Shown here: piece by piece, positions 50,301-62,100 of the stretch
How the letters are laid out: every line of letters starts with the position of its first letter
Numbering within the stretch: position 1 is the stretch's first letter
DNA from: Anthopleura xanthogrammica
Taxonomy: Eukaryota; Cnidaria; Anthozoa; Actiniaria; Actiniidae
Assembly: GCA_964019055.1 (NCBI GenBank)
Contig: OZ025211.1
Location: forward strand, 7,628,400 to 7,692,399
DNA: 64,000 nucleotides
Direction of reading: 5' to 3'
Position numbers and translations under genes: made by a program
The notes under the pieces: model-generated
Told to the model about the DNA's origin: nothing
The model's database searches: none
Seen by the model: the letters and a program-made list of their open reading frames with translations, nothing else

Positions 50301-53234
50301 AAGCCCGCTTGCAGCATCATGTACGCGTCTAAAACCACTCAGAAACTCCTTTAAAACCGGAACTAATTTCCCCATAAACAAATTAACGTCAAGTTAATTG
50401 ACTGAACATCCATAACGCTATCATAAATGCCGAATTCCTGTCCATAAACTCGCTCCCTTAATACAGGCTAATGGCTTATTTGGAGAAACCATTTCCTTAA
50501 GCGTATACGATTTTTAGAAGATTGTGCGCTTAATCCAAAGATAACTGATTACAGAGACATCAGACTTTAAGATAACATTGGGCATCGCTTAAAACCCGCA
50601 CTTACTTAACCCCATTTGAAACAAAGAAAAGGTTTTCCACAAGTATCGATGGGGGCGACTATTGGTGATATATCTAATTAAAAAATCCCGAATTTTCTAC
50701 GCTTTTTTTCTATCTGGAGCGCATCTTGACTTGATTATTTCTGTTGGAGGTTATCCACTGAAAATTAAAAATTGCGAACTGTGCATTGTGAGACGCACCT
50801 ATAATGCGCAGTATAAGAACTTCCCATATTTTTTTTCTTAATTATTTTGTCAGCTTTGCCAAGGCTAATTTTACATAAGTCACGATGGTATTCTCGCCGG
50901 GCTAATACTTCTCTACGTAATCAATGAGAAAACTGATTGGGATAGTTGCATGGGAAAGGCTGGATTTTATAATATCCTATGGAAATAAGGCATTGCAGGG
51001 AAAAATAGTCTTAATCGCAAGCAGCTGAGTGTTTTTAATACGTTTTTGTCCCTACAAGAAATCAGATTGCTTGGGCTGCCTGTGTAATGATAGGTTGATA
51101 CTTGATCATTCCCTACACTACTCTTGATTAAAACTAAACCTGCTTCTCTTATTTGTACCCATCTGTAGTGTTCGTTCACAGCAGGAAGAAGTGACATGTT
51201 TGGTAAACGTTCAACCTGTTCATGGAATAGCGACTTACCTAAAGAACGTTGTTTTTCAGAATACATGAGAGGATTTGGCTCTGTAAGTGACTTATCAGCA
51301 ATAGCTTTTGATTTTGTTCAATCAGAGTAGTATAACCGTATTTACTCGTTTAAGCACCGCTCTCGATAAAGCGCAGCTCTCGATTAAGCGCCGAATATGA
51401 GAGCAAAATATCGAAGAGCGCCCCCCTTAAAATAAGCGCTGCCTCGAATAAGCGCCGTAACCGAAACACTAAGAATTTATTATAATAAGGAGCGCCGCGG
51501 CGGTTTATCGAATAAATAGGGTATATTGTTCCCCTTAGGTTATGTGGTATTATGCGACCATGCACATAATGCGGATTTATAATGCGGATTTTGTACCCCG
51601 GAAGAAGTGGGTGGGGCTTTAAATTTTATCGGAACCCTGAAACAACCTCTGGGCTAATCTAAGTCAGGGCATGGCTTATAACTCACAGATTGAACCCTAA
51701 AACAACCTCTGGGATGAACAAATTTAGGGCACGGCGAATTTGAATTAGGATATTAAGTTTTCGGAGGGGGGTTGGAGGGGCAAAACTTGTCACTTTTACA
51801 CATGACAAGTGAGGAAAGTAATTTCAGTAACTGACTGCGAAAATCTTAGGTACCGCAATGCGCGATGACTTTGGTTCAGCAGTTGTTTTCAATTTAGCAC
51901 CGTTACCGTACCAGGTGCCACGTTTTTTATATACACGGAAAGCAAAGATAACGTAGCAGAGAGAGCGCTCGTCTCTCACCAATTCAAAGAAGGGTCCTCC
52001 CTCCGCAGAAAATCCAAGAGCCACTCTATGGAACCACTGTTAAATCTCATTATTTTATTTACAAAATCTAACCTGATTAATTTGACTAAGCAAACTAAAG
52101 TGTATGTAATGTTTTTATTCTATTTTTGTTCTAAGGTCAATGCTACGTATCCTTGCTACTACGATTCTTCTAATATAAAAGATGTAGTCAATATGCTGAA
52201 GGTTCGTCTTGATTTCATTTTGAGTTTTTTTTTAAATGCATAAATGACGCGGAGGGTTAGCAATCGTATTTCAACAGAATACCGGTCCCATTGGAGAGCT
52301 TTGTTGAAATCCCGTATTGACGATTCCATTTTTTCATTTCCAGTTACCTCAATCCCAGCTCCGTCAGCTTCTTCTTATTCACTTGTCGTATTCAAAACGC
52401 CCTTAATTAATTACCGCTAGTCATTATCAACTAAATCATTGACACTGATCACATAATATTTCTTTTTCTCGTTGTGTTTATTGGGATGATCATTTCGATT
52501 TTGTTTATTGTCGTATCTCTAGGTCAGTTCCGCGGAAGCAGCCTTAGCCATATTTATTCCTGTATTTCTTCTTCTTCTCTGGTCACTGGCATTTTCGATT
52601 CTTGCCTACGATCGCTACAAACGCAGGTAATCGCAACATAACCATTGCAAAAGACGTGGCGTGACCTTTGTATGTCACACTTCATTAACCCGACTTGCGC
52701 ATACTGAAACTAAACTGCCTCTCTTTTTCTTTCAGAGTTCTCGATGAACAAATTCTTTTTGAACGCTATAAAGATACAAATGAAAATGGTAACCTTAAGA
52801 ACGGCGCCCCCAAGACTATCACGCTCCAAGCTTGCGGTAGGGCGTCTATAGATATGGGCGCGGAGACTTCTTTCGGAGTCGAAACCGAAAATGTTAATGT
52901 TACATCTGTGACTCCTGCTCCTCAGGTAACCACCCCCAAGATAAAACGAAAAAAGAAATTACCCTGTTGTAAATCACATTTCCAATTTAATTATCTGGAC
53001 GAAGGAATAGTCCTAGAAGATAAACCTATATCTCCTATATCAGCGCAGCCCTTGAGCTTCAACTATTTGACAATAGATACGTCTCCTAAATGTGGTTGTA
53101 ATCATGTCGAGGGGATAGATGTTTTACCTCATCTGGGTGATCAGTATCAGACGCGCAGTCCTTCATATCATTACGATTCCAGTCAAAGAAGACCTGGTAA
53201 AATATTGCGGTACCTCCCTGAATCATTTGTATGA
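44385..53234 (+). CDS. Two-pass membrane protein, KCNMB/TipE-like channel subunit (365 aa)
   Basis: Six exons: 44385-44619, 47388-47500, 50112-50192, 52136-52201, 52523-52626 and 52736-53234 (TGA). Phases run 1, 0, 0, 0, 2 and all borders are GT-AG. Residues 1-51 are a basic, hydrophilic N-terminus. TM1 is about 52-73. A 98-residue extracellular loop holds Cys 87, 102, 112, 141 and 150 and N-glycosylation sites at 90, 120 and 145. TM2 is about 172-194. A 170-residue cytosolic tail begins YDRYKRR and contains KRKKKLPCC. The loop order C..., FAPCIKIIVNFN, C, then YPCYYD just before TM2 is the pattern of BK beta subunits and insect TipE proteins, which modulate potassium or sodium channels. The tail is much longer than in vertebrate beta subunits. 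A short upstream frame begins at ATG 44357. The family call is from remembered motif order, not a search. Confidence 0.75.
47388..47500 (+). CDS. Cryptic exon 2 of the KCNMB/TipE-like gene
   Basis: There is no long open frame here. Acceptor ATCATTTTAG/G and donor ATC/GTAAGTTG enclose 113 nt. With the single base left by exon 1 these give 38 codons, GRTLTKTQCRYNRTES through FAPCIKII, without a stop. It supplies the first three loop cysteines and restores the frame to exon 3, which exon 1 cannot join directly (direct joining hits a stop). Phase agreement at both ends and the family motif support it. Confidence 0.75.
48150..48345 (+). mobile_element. tRNA-derived SINE
   Basis: GCGGGTGGCGTAGCGGTGAG resembles an RNA polymerase III box A, and GACCCGGGTTCGAGGCC, about 40 nt on, a box B. 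The tRNA-like head runs into a non-tRNA body: TTTGTTGGTTCTCTGCTGTG, then CGAGGGGTTTTCTTCGG, CTCCGGTTTTTCTTCCC and an A-rich end. This body is typical of cnidarian SINEs as I know them. It lies in the intron between exons 2 and 3 of the KCNMB/TipE-like gene. Confidence 0.7.
49040..49610 (+). repeat. 129-131 bp tandem repeat in an intron
   Basis: GCGCACAGTTTTAAGGTGTA recurs at about 49150, 49279, 49410 and 49539. Units also share AAATATGGACCGAAAA, GAATCGAACGAGATCATTCA and GCTAAGCATCATCTGC. About 4.4 copies are close to identical; more diverged traces continue to 49860. The open frames across it repeat a MAHSFKVYTYKCAKHH unit and are not a gene. Confidence 0.85.
51338..51475 (+). repeat. Short-period repeat with TCGA(A)TAAGCGCCG
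   Basis: A run of related 18-20 bp units: TCGTTTAAGCACCGCTC, TCGATAAAGCGCAGCTC, TCGATTAAGCGCCGAA, then AAATAAGCGCTGCC and TCGAATAAGCGCCGTAA. The start, ACCGTATTTACTCG, looks like the edge of a mobile element. Lies in an intron of the KCNMB/TipE-like gene. Confidence 0.5.
51635..51745 (-). repeat. Two units of the dispersed 57-bp repeat, reversed
   Basis: GAACCCTGAAACAACCTCTG and GAACCCTAAAACAACCTCTG mark two units, with GTCAGGGCATGGCTTATAAC between them. They are reverse complements of the unit repeated at 24038-24320. Confidence 0.6.
51950..51990 (+). mobile_element. Truncated SINE head
   Basis: ACGTAGCAGAGAGAGCGCTC and GTCTCTCACCAAT match the head of the SINE at 48150 with few changes. 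No box B or SINE body follows, so only a fragment remains. Confidence 0.4.
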
Positions 53235-53870
53235 GCACCGTGTACGATGTTATGTGATATATAATTGAACCATTACCAGAGGCGTGGTCTTTCCAATCAT
53301 TACGATTCTAGTCGAGGAACACCTGGTAAAATATTGTGATACCTCCCTGAATCATTTGTATGAGCACCATCCACCCGATGCTATCTGTCATATAATGTAA
53401 CCATGACCAGACGCGCAGTTCTTTGTATCATTATGAGTCCAGTCAGAAGACCTGGTAAAATATTGCGGTACCTCCCTGAATCATTTGTATGAGCACCATC
53501 CACCCGATGCTATCTGTCATATAATGGAACCATGACCAGACGCGCAGTCCTTTGTATCATTATGAGTCCAGTCAGAAGACCTGGTAAAATATTGTGATAC
53601 CTCCCTGAATCATTTGTATGAGCATCATCCACCCGATGCTATCTGTCATATAATGGAACCATGACCAGACGCGCAGTTCTTTGTATCATTATGAGTCCAG
53701 TCGGAAGACCTGGTAAAATATTGCGGTACCTCCCTGAATCATTTATATGAGCACCATGTACGATGTTATGTGATATATAATGGAAGCATGACCAGAGGCG
53801 TAGTCCTTATCATTTTGAGTGTCAAAGAAGACCTGGTAAACTGAATAATTTGTACGAGGACCTCGCACAA
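53141..53870 (+). repeat. 129-bp tandem repeat spanning the stop codon and 3' UTR
   Basis: GACCTGGTAAAATATTG and its variants begin near 53192, 53321, 53450, 53580, 53709 and 53830. Each unit also has ACCTCCCTGAATCATTTGTA, then TGAGCACC and GATGTTATNTGATATATAATG-like sequence. The first unit contains the last 30 or so codons and the TGA of the KCNMB/TipE-like gene; the other five are downstream. The second to fifth units stay close to the first. Confidence 0.85.
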
Positions 53871-54422
53871 TGTCATCCGATATATATGGATTGGAACCAT
53901 AAACAGATGGAGCACTTGCCTAAATCATTTCTACGAGATGCAAGAGTGACATGATGGTATACGTATGGATAAAGGTTTGCTGCTTGGACAACCCAATAGA
54001 CACCCTGGCTTATTTAATTTCGGATTTGTTAGCAGTCATGAATTGCAGTAGCGCAAACTGTCCATCTGACTACTGGTGATAATGTTTAGAATGTGCTTTT
54101 GTTCCTTTTCTTTCGATTTTAGCAACTTTATCTCTGCAAAAGATGGACCACCTTGATTTAAATGGTGTTATCTTGGCACGGTCTGACAATATTTTGATGA
54201 GCTTATCTGGGTGAGGAATCGTGCATGATGGGGTGTAAGCCAAACACAGCAAGAAAATGGATTGTCTTGCCAGAAGTTTGTATTTGGTTTTACAACGTAA
54301 GCTTGACCGTTGTAATGTTCCAAGACGAAGAAACGCAAATCATCGTTCCACTATCTCTTCATAGGTTCATAAAGTGAGATAGCCCAGAGTTATTTGGTCT
54401 TTAGAATCTGGAAATAGTGTAA

Positions 54423-54428
54423 ATAAAT
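54423..54428 (+). terminator. Candidate polyadenylation signal of the KCNMB/TipE-like gene
   Basis: AATAAA about 1.2 kb after the stop codon, the first clear one beyond the tandem repeats. It would give a 3' UTR that includes the 129-bp array. Confidence 0.35.
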
Positions 54429-54786
54429 GTTGTAAGATCTAGCTTTGGATATAACTGAAGATGCGATATTACAGTAAACCTTTGGCTACATATAGATGTT
54501 CATGAAGTTTGTAGCTTATTAGATTTTTAGCACATAGAAATAGCAAAAAGATGCAATTATTATTTAGACTGTAGAAATACAGGCATATATACAATATAGA
54601 AAGGGACATTACTGTGATTGTCACCTGTCAATTATTCAATTAAAATTCTATTTACTGCCTTCACTGCAGAGTAAGTTGGTGAATTAATTTGAGCTAATAG
54701 TGCATTTGATTGTTGAAAGGGGAGGCTGATGCATGCCATCAGGGAAGATGGAAGAGTCAAGGGTCAGGGATACAATGATAAAAGTA

Positions 54787-54920
54787 TAGACCCTTTCAAG
54801 CACATGGGAATGCAGCTCAATTTGGAGGGCAAAACATTAAGTTCCAATCCTCAGGAGATTAAAATTCTTTTGTTTTGCCCTCCAAATTGAGCTGCTCTGA
54901 TGTCACGTGCAAGGGGTCTA
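54787..54920. mobile_element. 134-bp MITE, copy 3 of 3 (best preserved)
   Basis: The ends read TATAGACCCTTTCAAGCAC and GTGCAAGGGGTCTATA; inner arms are GCAGCTCAATTTGGAGGGC and its inverse. TA flanks both ends. Same length as the copy at 2669. Confidence 0.7.
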
Positions 54921-56009
54921 TATTCTTTCTTTATCACTAAGACATTTACAATATATTGGTCTGTTTTCTCCCAGTATGTGTGCATTCATAAAATAACCAA
55001 ATGTCTAATAATCATTAATATCTATTGCAGTGAGATACTTTATTAAATCATTTGTCACCCATCTTAGCAAACTTCATAATTCATAATCAACCAAAGAGAA
55101 TGAACACATAGAAAATAATCATATACAAAAACTTCAAATAACAAATAGAAAATAACTGCTGATAATATTCCTAACTGATATATCAATTTTTAAGGCATTT
55201 GTCATTTGAGCCAAAAACGTATTTGATAATGCTTATAATTAGTTCTTTTGTTCGTATGTACACTAAACACAGCAACTAGTTGACATACTGAGTGGAAAGA
55301 AGTAGAATAGATTACACATGCTAGTATCATCCCTAGCCTTGTTTTTAAGAAATGTTCTCTTGAACAATAAGTAGTTATATTATGTATTTGTGTTGATATT
55401 ATAAAACAGTTTTATTTTGAATAATTGACCCTTCTCAAAATTATCTTGGATTCGTGGCTAACATGAAACATGGTAACATGAAACACAAAAGAAATCACAC
55501 TTTTTCTTGATAGAATTTTTGTCATTTCTTTTGTATTTCCATTTTAGCCTTGTATTTAATATAATTTTTAAAGGGTCCATTACGTGTTGGGTAGAAAGCC
55601 TTGATTGTACCACCTAGTATGGTAAGATAAGGTCATGGTGTACAAATTGGTGCATAGGATTAATCGAGTCCTCGTGGCCAAACAGCATTGATTGCGAGAA
55701 CTTTCAACAACCCGTACTGCTACACTTGGGCTTTCTTGCGCAAAAATATAGAACAAACAGGCACTGTAAAATCATTCTCAAGAATTTTCTGTTCTAGGGC
55801 ATTGTTCAACTGAAACAGTAACTGTCACACACTCAAACAATCATAGGTATATAATCAGTCTCTCTTGCCCCAAGTAGTGCAGAGTTTGATGAAGGGAGGC
55901 GTGGCTCACACAGGTTCTACATCGGAAACCAAGCCGGGATGTACAGATGTCTTTGGGCATCTAGCCCATTGATGCAAAGAATGTTTTTTGTACAATGATG
56001 ACGTGTTTG
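54921..56009. other. Convergent intergenic region / 3' UTR
   Basis: AT-rich sequence without coding signal between two convergent genes. TTTATT at 55411-55416 (AATAAA on the minus strand) is a possible polyadenylation signal for the coiled-coil gene, giving a 3' UTR of about 600 nt. Confidence 0.45.
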
Positions 56010-56114
56010 TTAACTGCCTCCCAAACGACCTCCTCTTGACACAGAGAGGAAGTCTAGTGCGTAGGCCAGAATCATGGCAAATATGACAGCCAATAGAGAG
56101 AGAAGGTATGATTG
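56010..56114 (-). CDS. Terminal exon, transmembrane anchor
   Basis: Acceptor TTGTTGTTTCAG is followed by 34 codons and TAA. The hydrophobic core of about 18 residues is followed by ALDFLSVSRGGRLGGS. The short basic, Gly/Ser-rich end after a single membrane segment is what tail-anchored proteins show. Confidence 0.75.
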   Translation of the reverse strand, partial: QSYLLSLLAVIFAMILAYALDFLSVSRGGRLGGS

Positions 56115-59100
56115 CTGAAACAACAAGATGAAATAATGATTAATACTCAATACTAATATACACTTGTGTGTCAACTTTCATTTCTTTCTTTAATATGATT
56201 AAGTAAAGTAACTTTTATATTCTTAGTATCTGTAGATAAACAACTTTTCATGCTTTCCCATCCTAGACAACTTCAAAGATGACAGGTAATTTTGGTTCTG
56301 CCAATCAAACTTAAAACTGACTGTGTTAGTAAATTTACAGAAGTCGAAATACAGACATTAGGTCCAGTAGACAGAAGATACATATGAGATACTAGTATTC
56401 TATTCTATTAGTGGCTGTTAAAAGAGGCCAACACCTAGGTAATACATAATGTCTGAAACTACTTCCAAGTGCTTATTTAGTATCTTACCATTTTGCTGAC
56501 TTTCTCTTTTTCCTCCTCTATATTCTTATGCCATTCTGCCTCTTGTACTTTCATTGTTTCTTCTGTTGATTGTGGCTTTTTCCCAACAGTTGATACCTTT
56601 TCACAGAAAGTAACAAAATAATTAGTATGGATTATAAAAGCTGCACACAAAAGATAATGAGAAATGAATAAACAATTATATAGACAATGATACAGCATGC
56701 ATTATACTGCAAGGTGACTATACAACACTGCTGTAGACACCATTCATGATCATAGTAAGTTTATTAGACTAAGGTCAAACTTTACATTTGCCATATGAAA
56801 ACAATGGATAATAACCTTGGCATTTGGTTCAGCTTCTGTGAAGTTCAACGATTGATCTTAGTCTTAGAAACAATCAAATTCATTGATCCAACCAAGAACG
56901 ATTCATGAGGAGGTAATGGCCTACTTTTGATATTCTGATTGAGAAGAGGTCACTCGCAAAGCAAATCAAGATGAGGATCTGGGGGAAACAGTGGACCAAT
57001 CCTAATAATATTATATTCTTGCCTTGCCTTGAATTATTGCTTTGTGCGTAATCACTCAATCAGAATATTGAAAATGGGCTATTGCAATTATGGAAGATTA
57101 TGTTAATGATGGCTTCATTTTGGCAATGAGAATTATGAGAGATGCTAAATGTCGAGCATGGTGTTTTATGCAGAAGACTGATTGTGCGCACCTGTTTCAT
57201 GGACTCCTGTTTTTCCTGTGCTTCACATTCCATCTTATTATGCAGTGTGTGCTGAGAGAAATTACATGCAGCAGTGTAAGTGAGCAGATTTTACTTAAAG
57301 AATTTTACTTATTGCACATGTGCACAGCATTAATTTTACTAGAGAAGAGAAATTTACAAAAAAGGAAGAAGCAGTCCATTGCCCTTATTGTGATTTTCAA
57401 TGTTCTGTAAACTCAGATATTTTTTAAAACAGCTCGTTCGCTTGGGTACCTTTTATGTTTTCAACTGGCAGCAGTAAAAAACCAACTACTCAACTACTGA
57501 ATGCAGAATATTGATTACATAGTGATTAATGTAATGACAGTGATTAATAACTGTGTTATATGTTGATAGTGATAATGATCAATTGCTTTGATAAAATCCA
57601 TGCTCTTCATGCAGCTGAATGAGTGTTGTGGATGCCCTCCTTGCCAGTATGCACAATATTCTACTCTTGCATTAACCATTACCTGTTGTTTTATCTGTTT
57701 CTCATGCTGGGCTTTAATCTGTAGTTCAAGATCTCTGCATGATCCTTGTAGTTTTGTATATTCAGCAGATAACCTGTTATTCTCTCGGCGATATCTACAT
57801 AAAACAGTTCAAACAATTAAGTCAAACAAATGTTGATTAGGAATTAAACTGAGATATGGTAACACGAACTGCAGTAAAGTAAAGTATATTGAACGCTCTT
57901 CTTACAACCATTCTCCTAAGCGACCAGCTCTGGTTATAACCAAGATTTTGAAACCCAGTTTGCAATGGCACTCCCTTAAAAGGGAGCCCATTCTCATTAG
58001 CGACAGGCTGTAGTTACCACCAGTTTTTCAATTTCCTGAGGTGGTCACTTACAAGGGCTTAGACTGTATTTATGTTGGCACAGCTCACTAGTTTTATACT
58101 TGCTGGTATTTATTTATATCATCATCTATGGGTAAACAGAAGCCATTATATGATTATACGATCACTAGTGCATAGTTTGCTTACTTTTTTAGCTCACTTT
58201 CCAAGGTTTGAATTTTTTGCTTTAATGAAAGATTGTCTTCTGACACAGCACTGAGTTCAACTGAAATGCAGGAATTGAGTACAATATATGATAAGAAAAA
58301 ATATACACAAGAAGAAAAAGGAAGCTGTAAATTAAAAACTAGTAACTACTGTACAAATACAGTCATTGGAAACAGATTGAACAAGAAAACTTAAAGTAAG
58401 AGTCTATGAGTCTACCTTTGTTTTTTCCTGCTGATTCTGCACTTTTAGCAGCTTGCTTTTGCATCTCTCTGGCAGCAGTCTTAGCAGTTTCAACAGCTTG
58501 GTGCTCACAGTTCTTTTCTACTTGCATTAAGTCTCTTTCTCTTGACAGTTCATTGATTTCGCCTTGAAAAAAGAATAATGAAATTGGATGAGAACTAGAA
58601 TTAATTATGGAAAAGAATGAATCAATAACTGTTATTTGATTATCTGAATGAAATAATAGCTAACTAGATACTAGTAGTATCTTTTGAATACAGTAAAAAT
58701 ATTCTAGCTTTTTCAAGTTATAAGACAAGTCTGTTCAGATCGAACGTTCAGTACATCACAAACAAACCCAGGGTCTCCAATTTAGTAAAATAACAGTAGA
58801 GTAAATCTAGCACACTCACGTCTAAGAGAAGCTAAGTATTCATCCTTATTTCTAGTTAGTTCTTGTTCCTCTAATAATTTATCTGTAAAACAACAAAAAA
58901 GAAAAAAATCCCTATAGTACCTTCATGCAGTAATGGTGTAATCCATGCAATTTTAGACTTTAAAGTTGACAATACAGCAGTTTTCATATGAGTGTGAAAC
59001 ATGATACTATCAGGACTTCCTTTTGTTTTTGTGTAAACCATCTGTTTGCAATGCATCATTGGTTATGAAAGTAATTACAACATGAAGTGCAAAGGTATGA

Positions 59101-62100
59101 TCACATTATTTTAATGTATTTGCATACTTCTATGCAATGGCTTTTTGCTGCCAAATGAGCTTATTTAGTAAAACCAGCCAGCTTTGCATAGAAAAACTTG
59201 TGCATGGAAGTGCATGTAAATAAATTAATTGTGGTCATACCTTTGTGCACCGTGCTGTAATATGGTATGGCTACAGGATGGATAGAAAATTTCTGTATAA
59301 TTTTCCACATATATATATATGAACCACTCTGCATGCTAACACTTTTCTAGTCTTAGCAAAAGCACTTTTTAAAATTCATTGCCAGCTTCTTAAGAATATT
59401 TATAAAATATCATAATAATTGATAATTTTTAAAAGTCCCAGGACTTATTGTTTATTAATCAGAAATTATGAATTGCCAAGTTCAAAAATTATTACAGTAA
59501 TTTGGGACCGATGTACTTCGAAACAGTCAAATCACCTCGTAAGTCTAAAATTTGCTGCTTGAAGTCTTTAGTATATGCCTGAGCATTTTTGAGCTCTTCT
59601 GAAAATAAACAAATTAACTGAACTAAGAAACAAAAGAAATAGAAAATCAAAAAATCAAAATTTGAAGCCCTGGCTATAGAGTTTGAGAGAAAGACAAGGT
59701 TCAAGTGAAGTTACAGCCTACCTTTTAATTGCTTTCCTTCAGCGTGTTCAGCGTCAACCAACTTTTCGATTGCTGAAAAATTATCTGAAAGACAAGACGT
59801 TGCTTAGCAATGTACTAGGGTATTGGGAAGCTTACAGCACTTCTCAATCACATGTACCAATGTAGACAAAATAAGATTTTGGTGGACGTCAATCGAATTG
59901 TTTCCATGACATTGTCCGAAAACACAAAGCTATCAAAGCATGTGCCACATGGAATGTTGTAGAAATGCTTTGATTTACGTCCACCAAAAACAACTTCGTC
60001 ATGTCAGCAAGTTGTTTGATTTCGCACATGTATCATTTCCTAAAGAAATGTTCTTAATCTTCTTACCTTCTATGTTCTTCATGCCATCAAGACCTAACTT
60101 TAAGGGGTCTGACTCTCTTTCATCTTCTGTCAAATAAAAGGGACTGTCAGTTCAATAGCAGGAAATAACGTCTATCAGTCAGACTGTTATCTCAACCAAC
60201 CCAATTCATAGGAAATTAAATGTCTTTTTTTACTGATAATATTTCTCTATTTATTGGAATATGCATTCATATACATTAAGTTAATGATGACACATATATT
60301 GCATTAGTCATTAGATCAGCCCAGAAGTTGTTTTTAAAGCCTTCTTCTCACTAGTGACACAAGCAGATGCAAGCACTTAAGCATAATCACAAGTGCGAGC
60401 TAGCACAAGAAAAACAAAAAAATTATATTCTTGTAAACTTGCACTTGCTCTTACATCCAAGGATGTTGATGGAAGAGTACAGTAGTTACACTTACCTGGT
60501 AAGTCAGAATTTCTCACCAAAACTTCATTTACACCAGATAATTTAGTTTCATCTAATTCTACAAAATCAATAAAGAATATTTAGTATGTAAAACCTTAAA
60601 GATATGGTTCTAATACTTTTATCATTGGCAGCAGTAGTTTCCTTCCAAAATGAGAATGCATATCCTATGCTTGTACAGACTTGCACACACGTATATATGC
60701 ATGCATAACAGTGGCAACATGCATTCTTGCACTTTTTAAAAGAGTTTTGAATTACCTGTCCACTCCAAAAGTTGTTTTCTTCTTTCTTTCACTAGACCAT
60801 TAACCTTAAGAATTTTATCTGTGGAATACATCAATACATCTGCAAGTCACTAACTGGATAATATAGTAGTCTACAGTATGTCAATAGGTAATACAATATA
60901 GATGATAAGAAAACTGTATGTCCCTGAAAATAATCATGATCATATCTTGGGCATAATGTGTTCCTATTTCAGACGTCCACAAGTTATTCCCTAGAATATT
61001 GATTCTTCGTTTGATGATTGCACATGCATGAGAAGACACATGAATATGGATACAACTCAAACAAAGAATCTTATTCTCAAGAGAATGGCACATGGTCTGA
61101 AATAGGAAAACATTGATCACACCCAAATTAAAGAGACCTGTCTAATAATCTAGAGAGAAGGATAACTAACCTAGAAGAATCTGTAGTCTTGACATATCTT
61201 TGCTTTTATTTGAAGTATTATCTAAAGAGAATGAAAGGAATAAAATGAGAAGTTAGAGTTTAAAAAACGGGAACTTAGTAACAAATTAATACTGCAATAC
61301 ACGATTGCAACAAATATAATAATGCATATAAATAAACACATAATTATTGTCAATTGTAATAAGACAAATTCTTACGTTCATCACTGCCTTCATGGTCTAT
61401 TCCATCAGTAAATGTAAGCTGGTCAACAGCTTGTAAATGATATTCCATGACCTCTTCTGTTGAAAAAAAAAACTAAAATTTAGACAAAACAATAAAGAAA
61501 GAAACAGTTGGGAGCTCAGAAACAATTCTGGGCCCCAGATGGGAAACAATTATATGAAACAATTCTTGGTCAATTTTTTTGTAATGGCTCAGCTCTACCA
61601 TTGTAGTGTATTACCTTCTAGCTTGCTGATTTTAAGTTTGTCTTCTGTGGCTTCTTCTCTTGATTTAGAGAGTTTATCTGAAATGAAAACAAGGCAAGGC
61701 ACAGCTAGTAATCAACTGCTAAATATACAGTCTAATAATAATCAATAAAATTTACAGCTCAACACACTAAGGTATGACCACATTAAATTTTAATGTATTT
61801 ACATACTAGGATTTTTTTTGGGTTTACTCACCATTTAGACCTTTGACTTGTTCTTTGCTGTCTTTCAAGAGATCTTTTGTCTCTGTGAGTTGTCCTGTTA
61901 TATAGGAATGAAAGTTTGAGTGCTTATAGCTTTGTATAAATACTCTTCTTCATACAACAACAGCAGCCTGGAACTGTTTCAAAACTGACAAGTTCTGTGT
62001 TTTACAGCCATCTACATATTATTTTTACCTTTAGAGGTTTCTAAATGTTTCTCCTTTAGTGCAACTTCATTCTCAAGTTTATTTAGCCTTGCTGTAATTT

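Noticed and set aside
57090..57410. 106-codon plus-strand open frame
   Set aside because: It lies within an intron of the coiled-coil gene on the opposite strand and has no family features.
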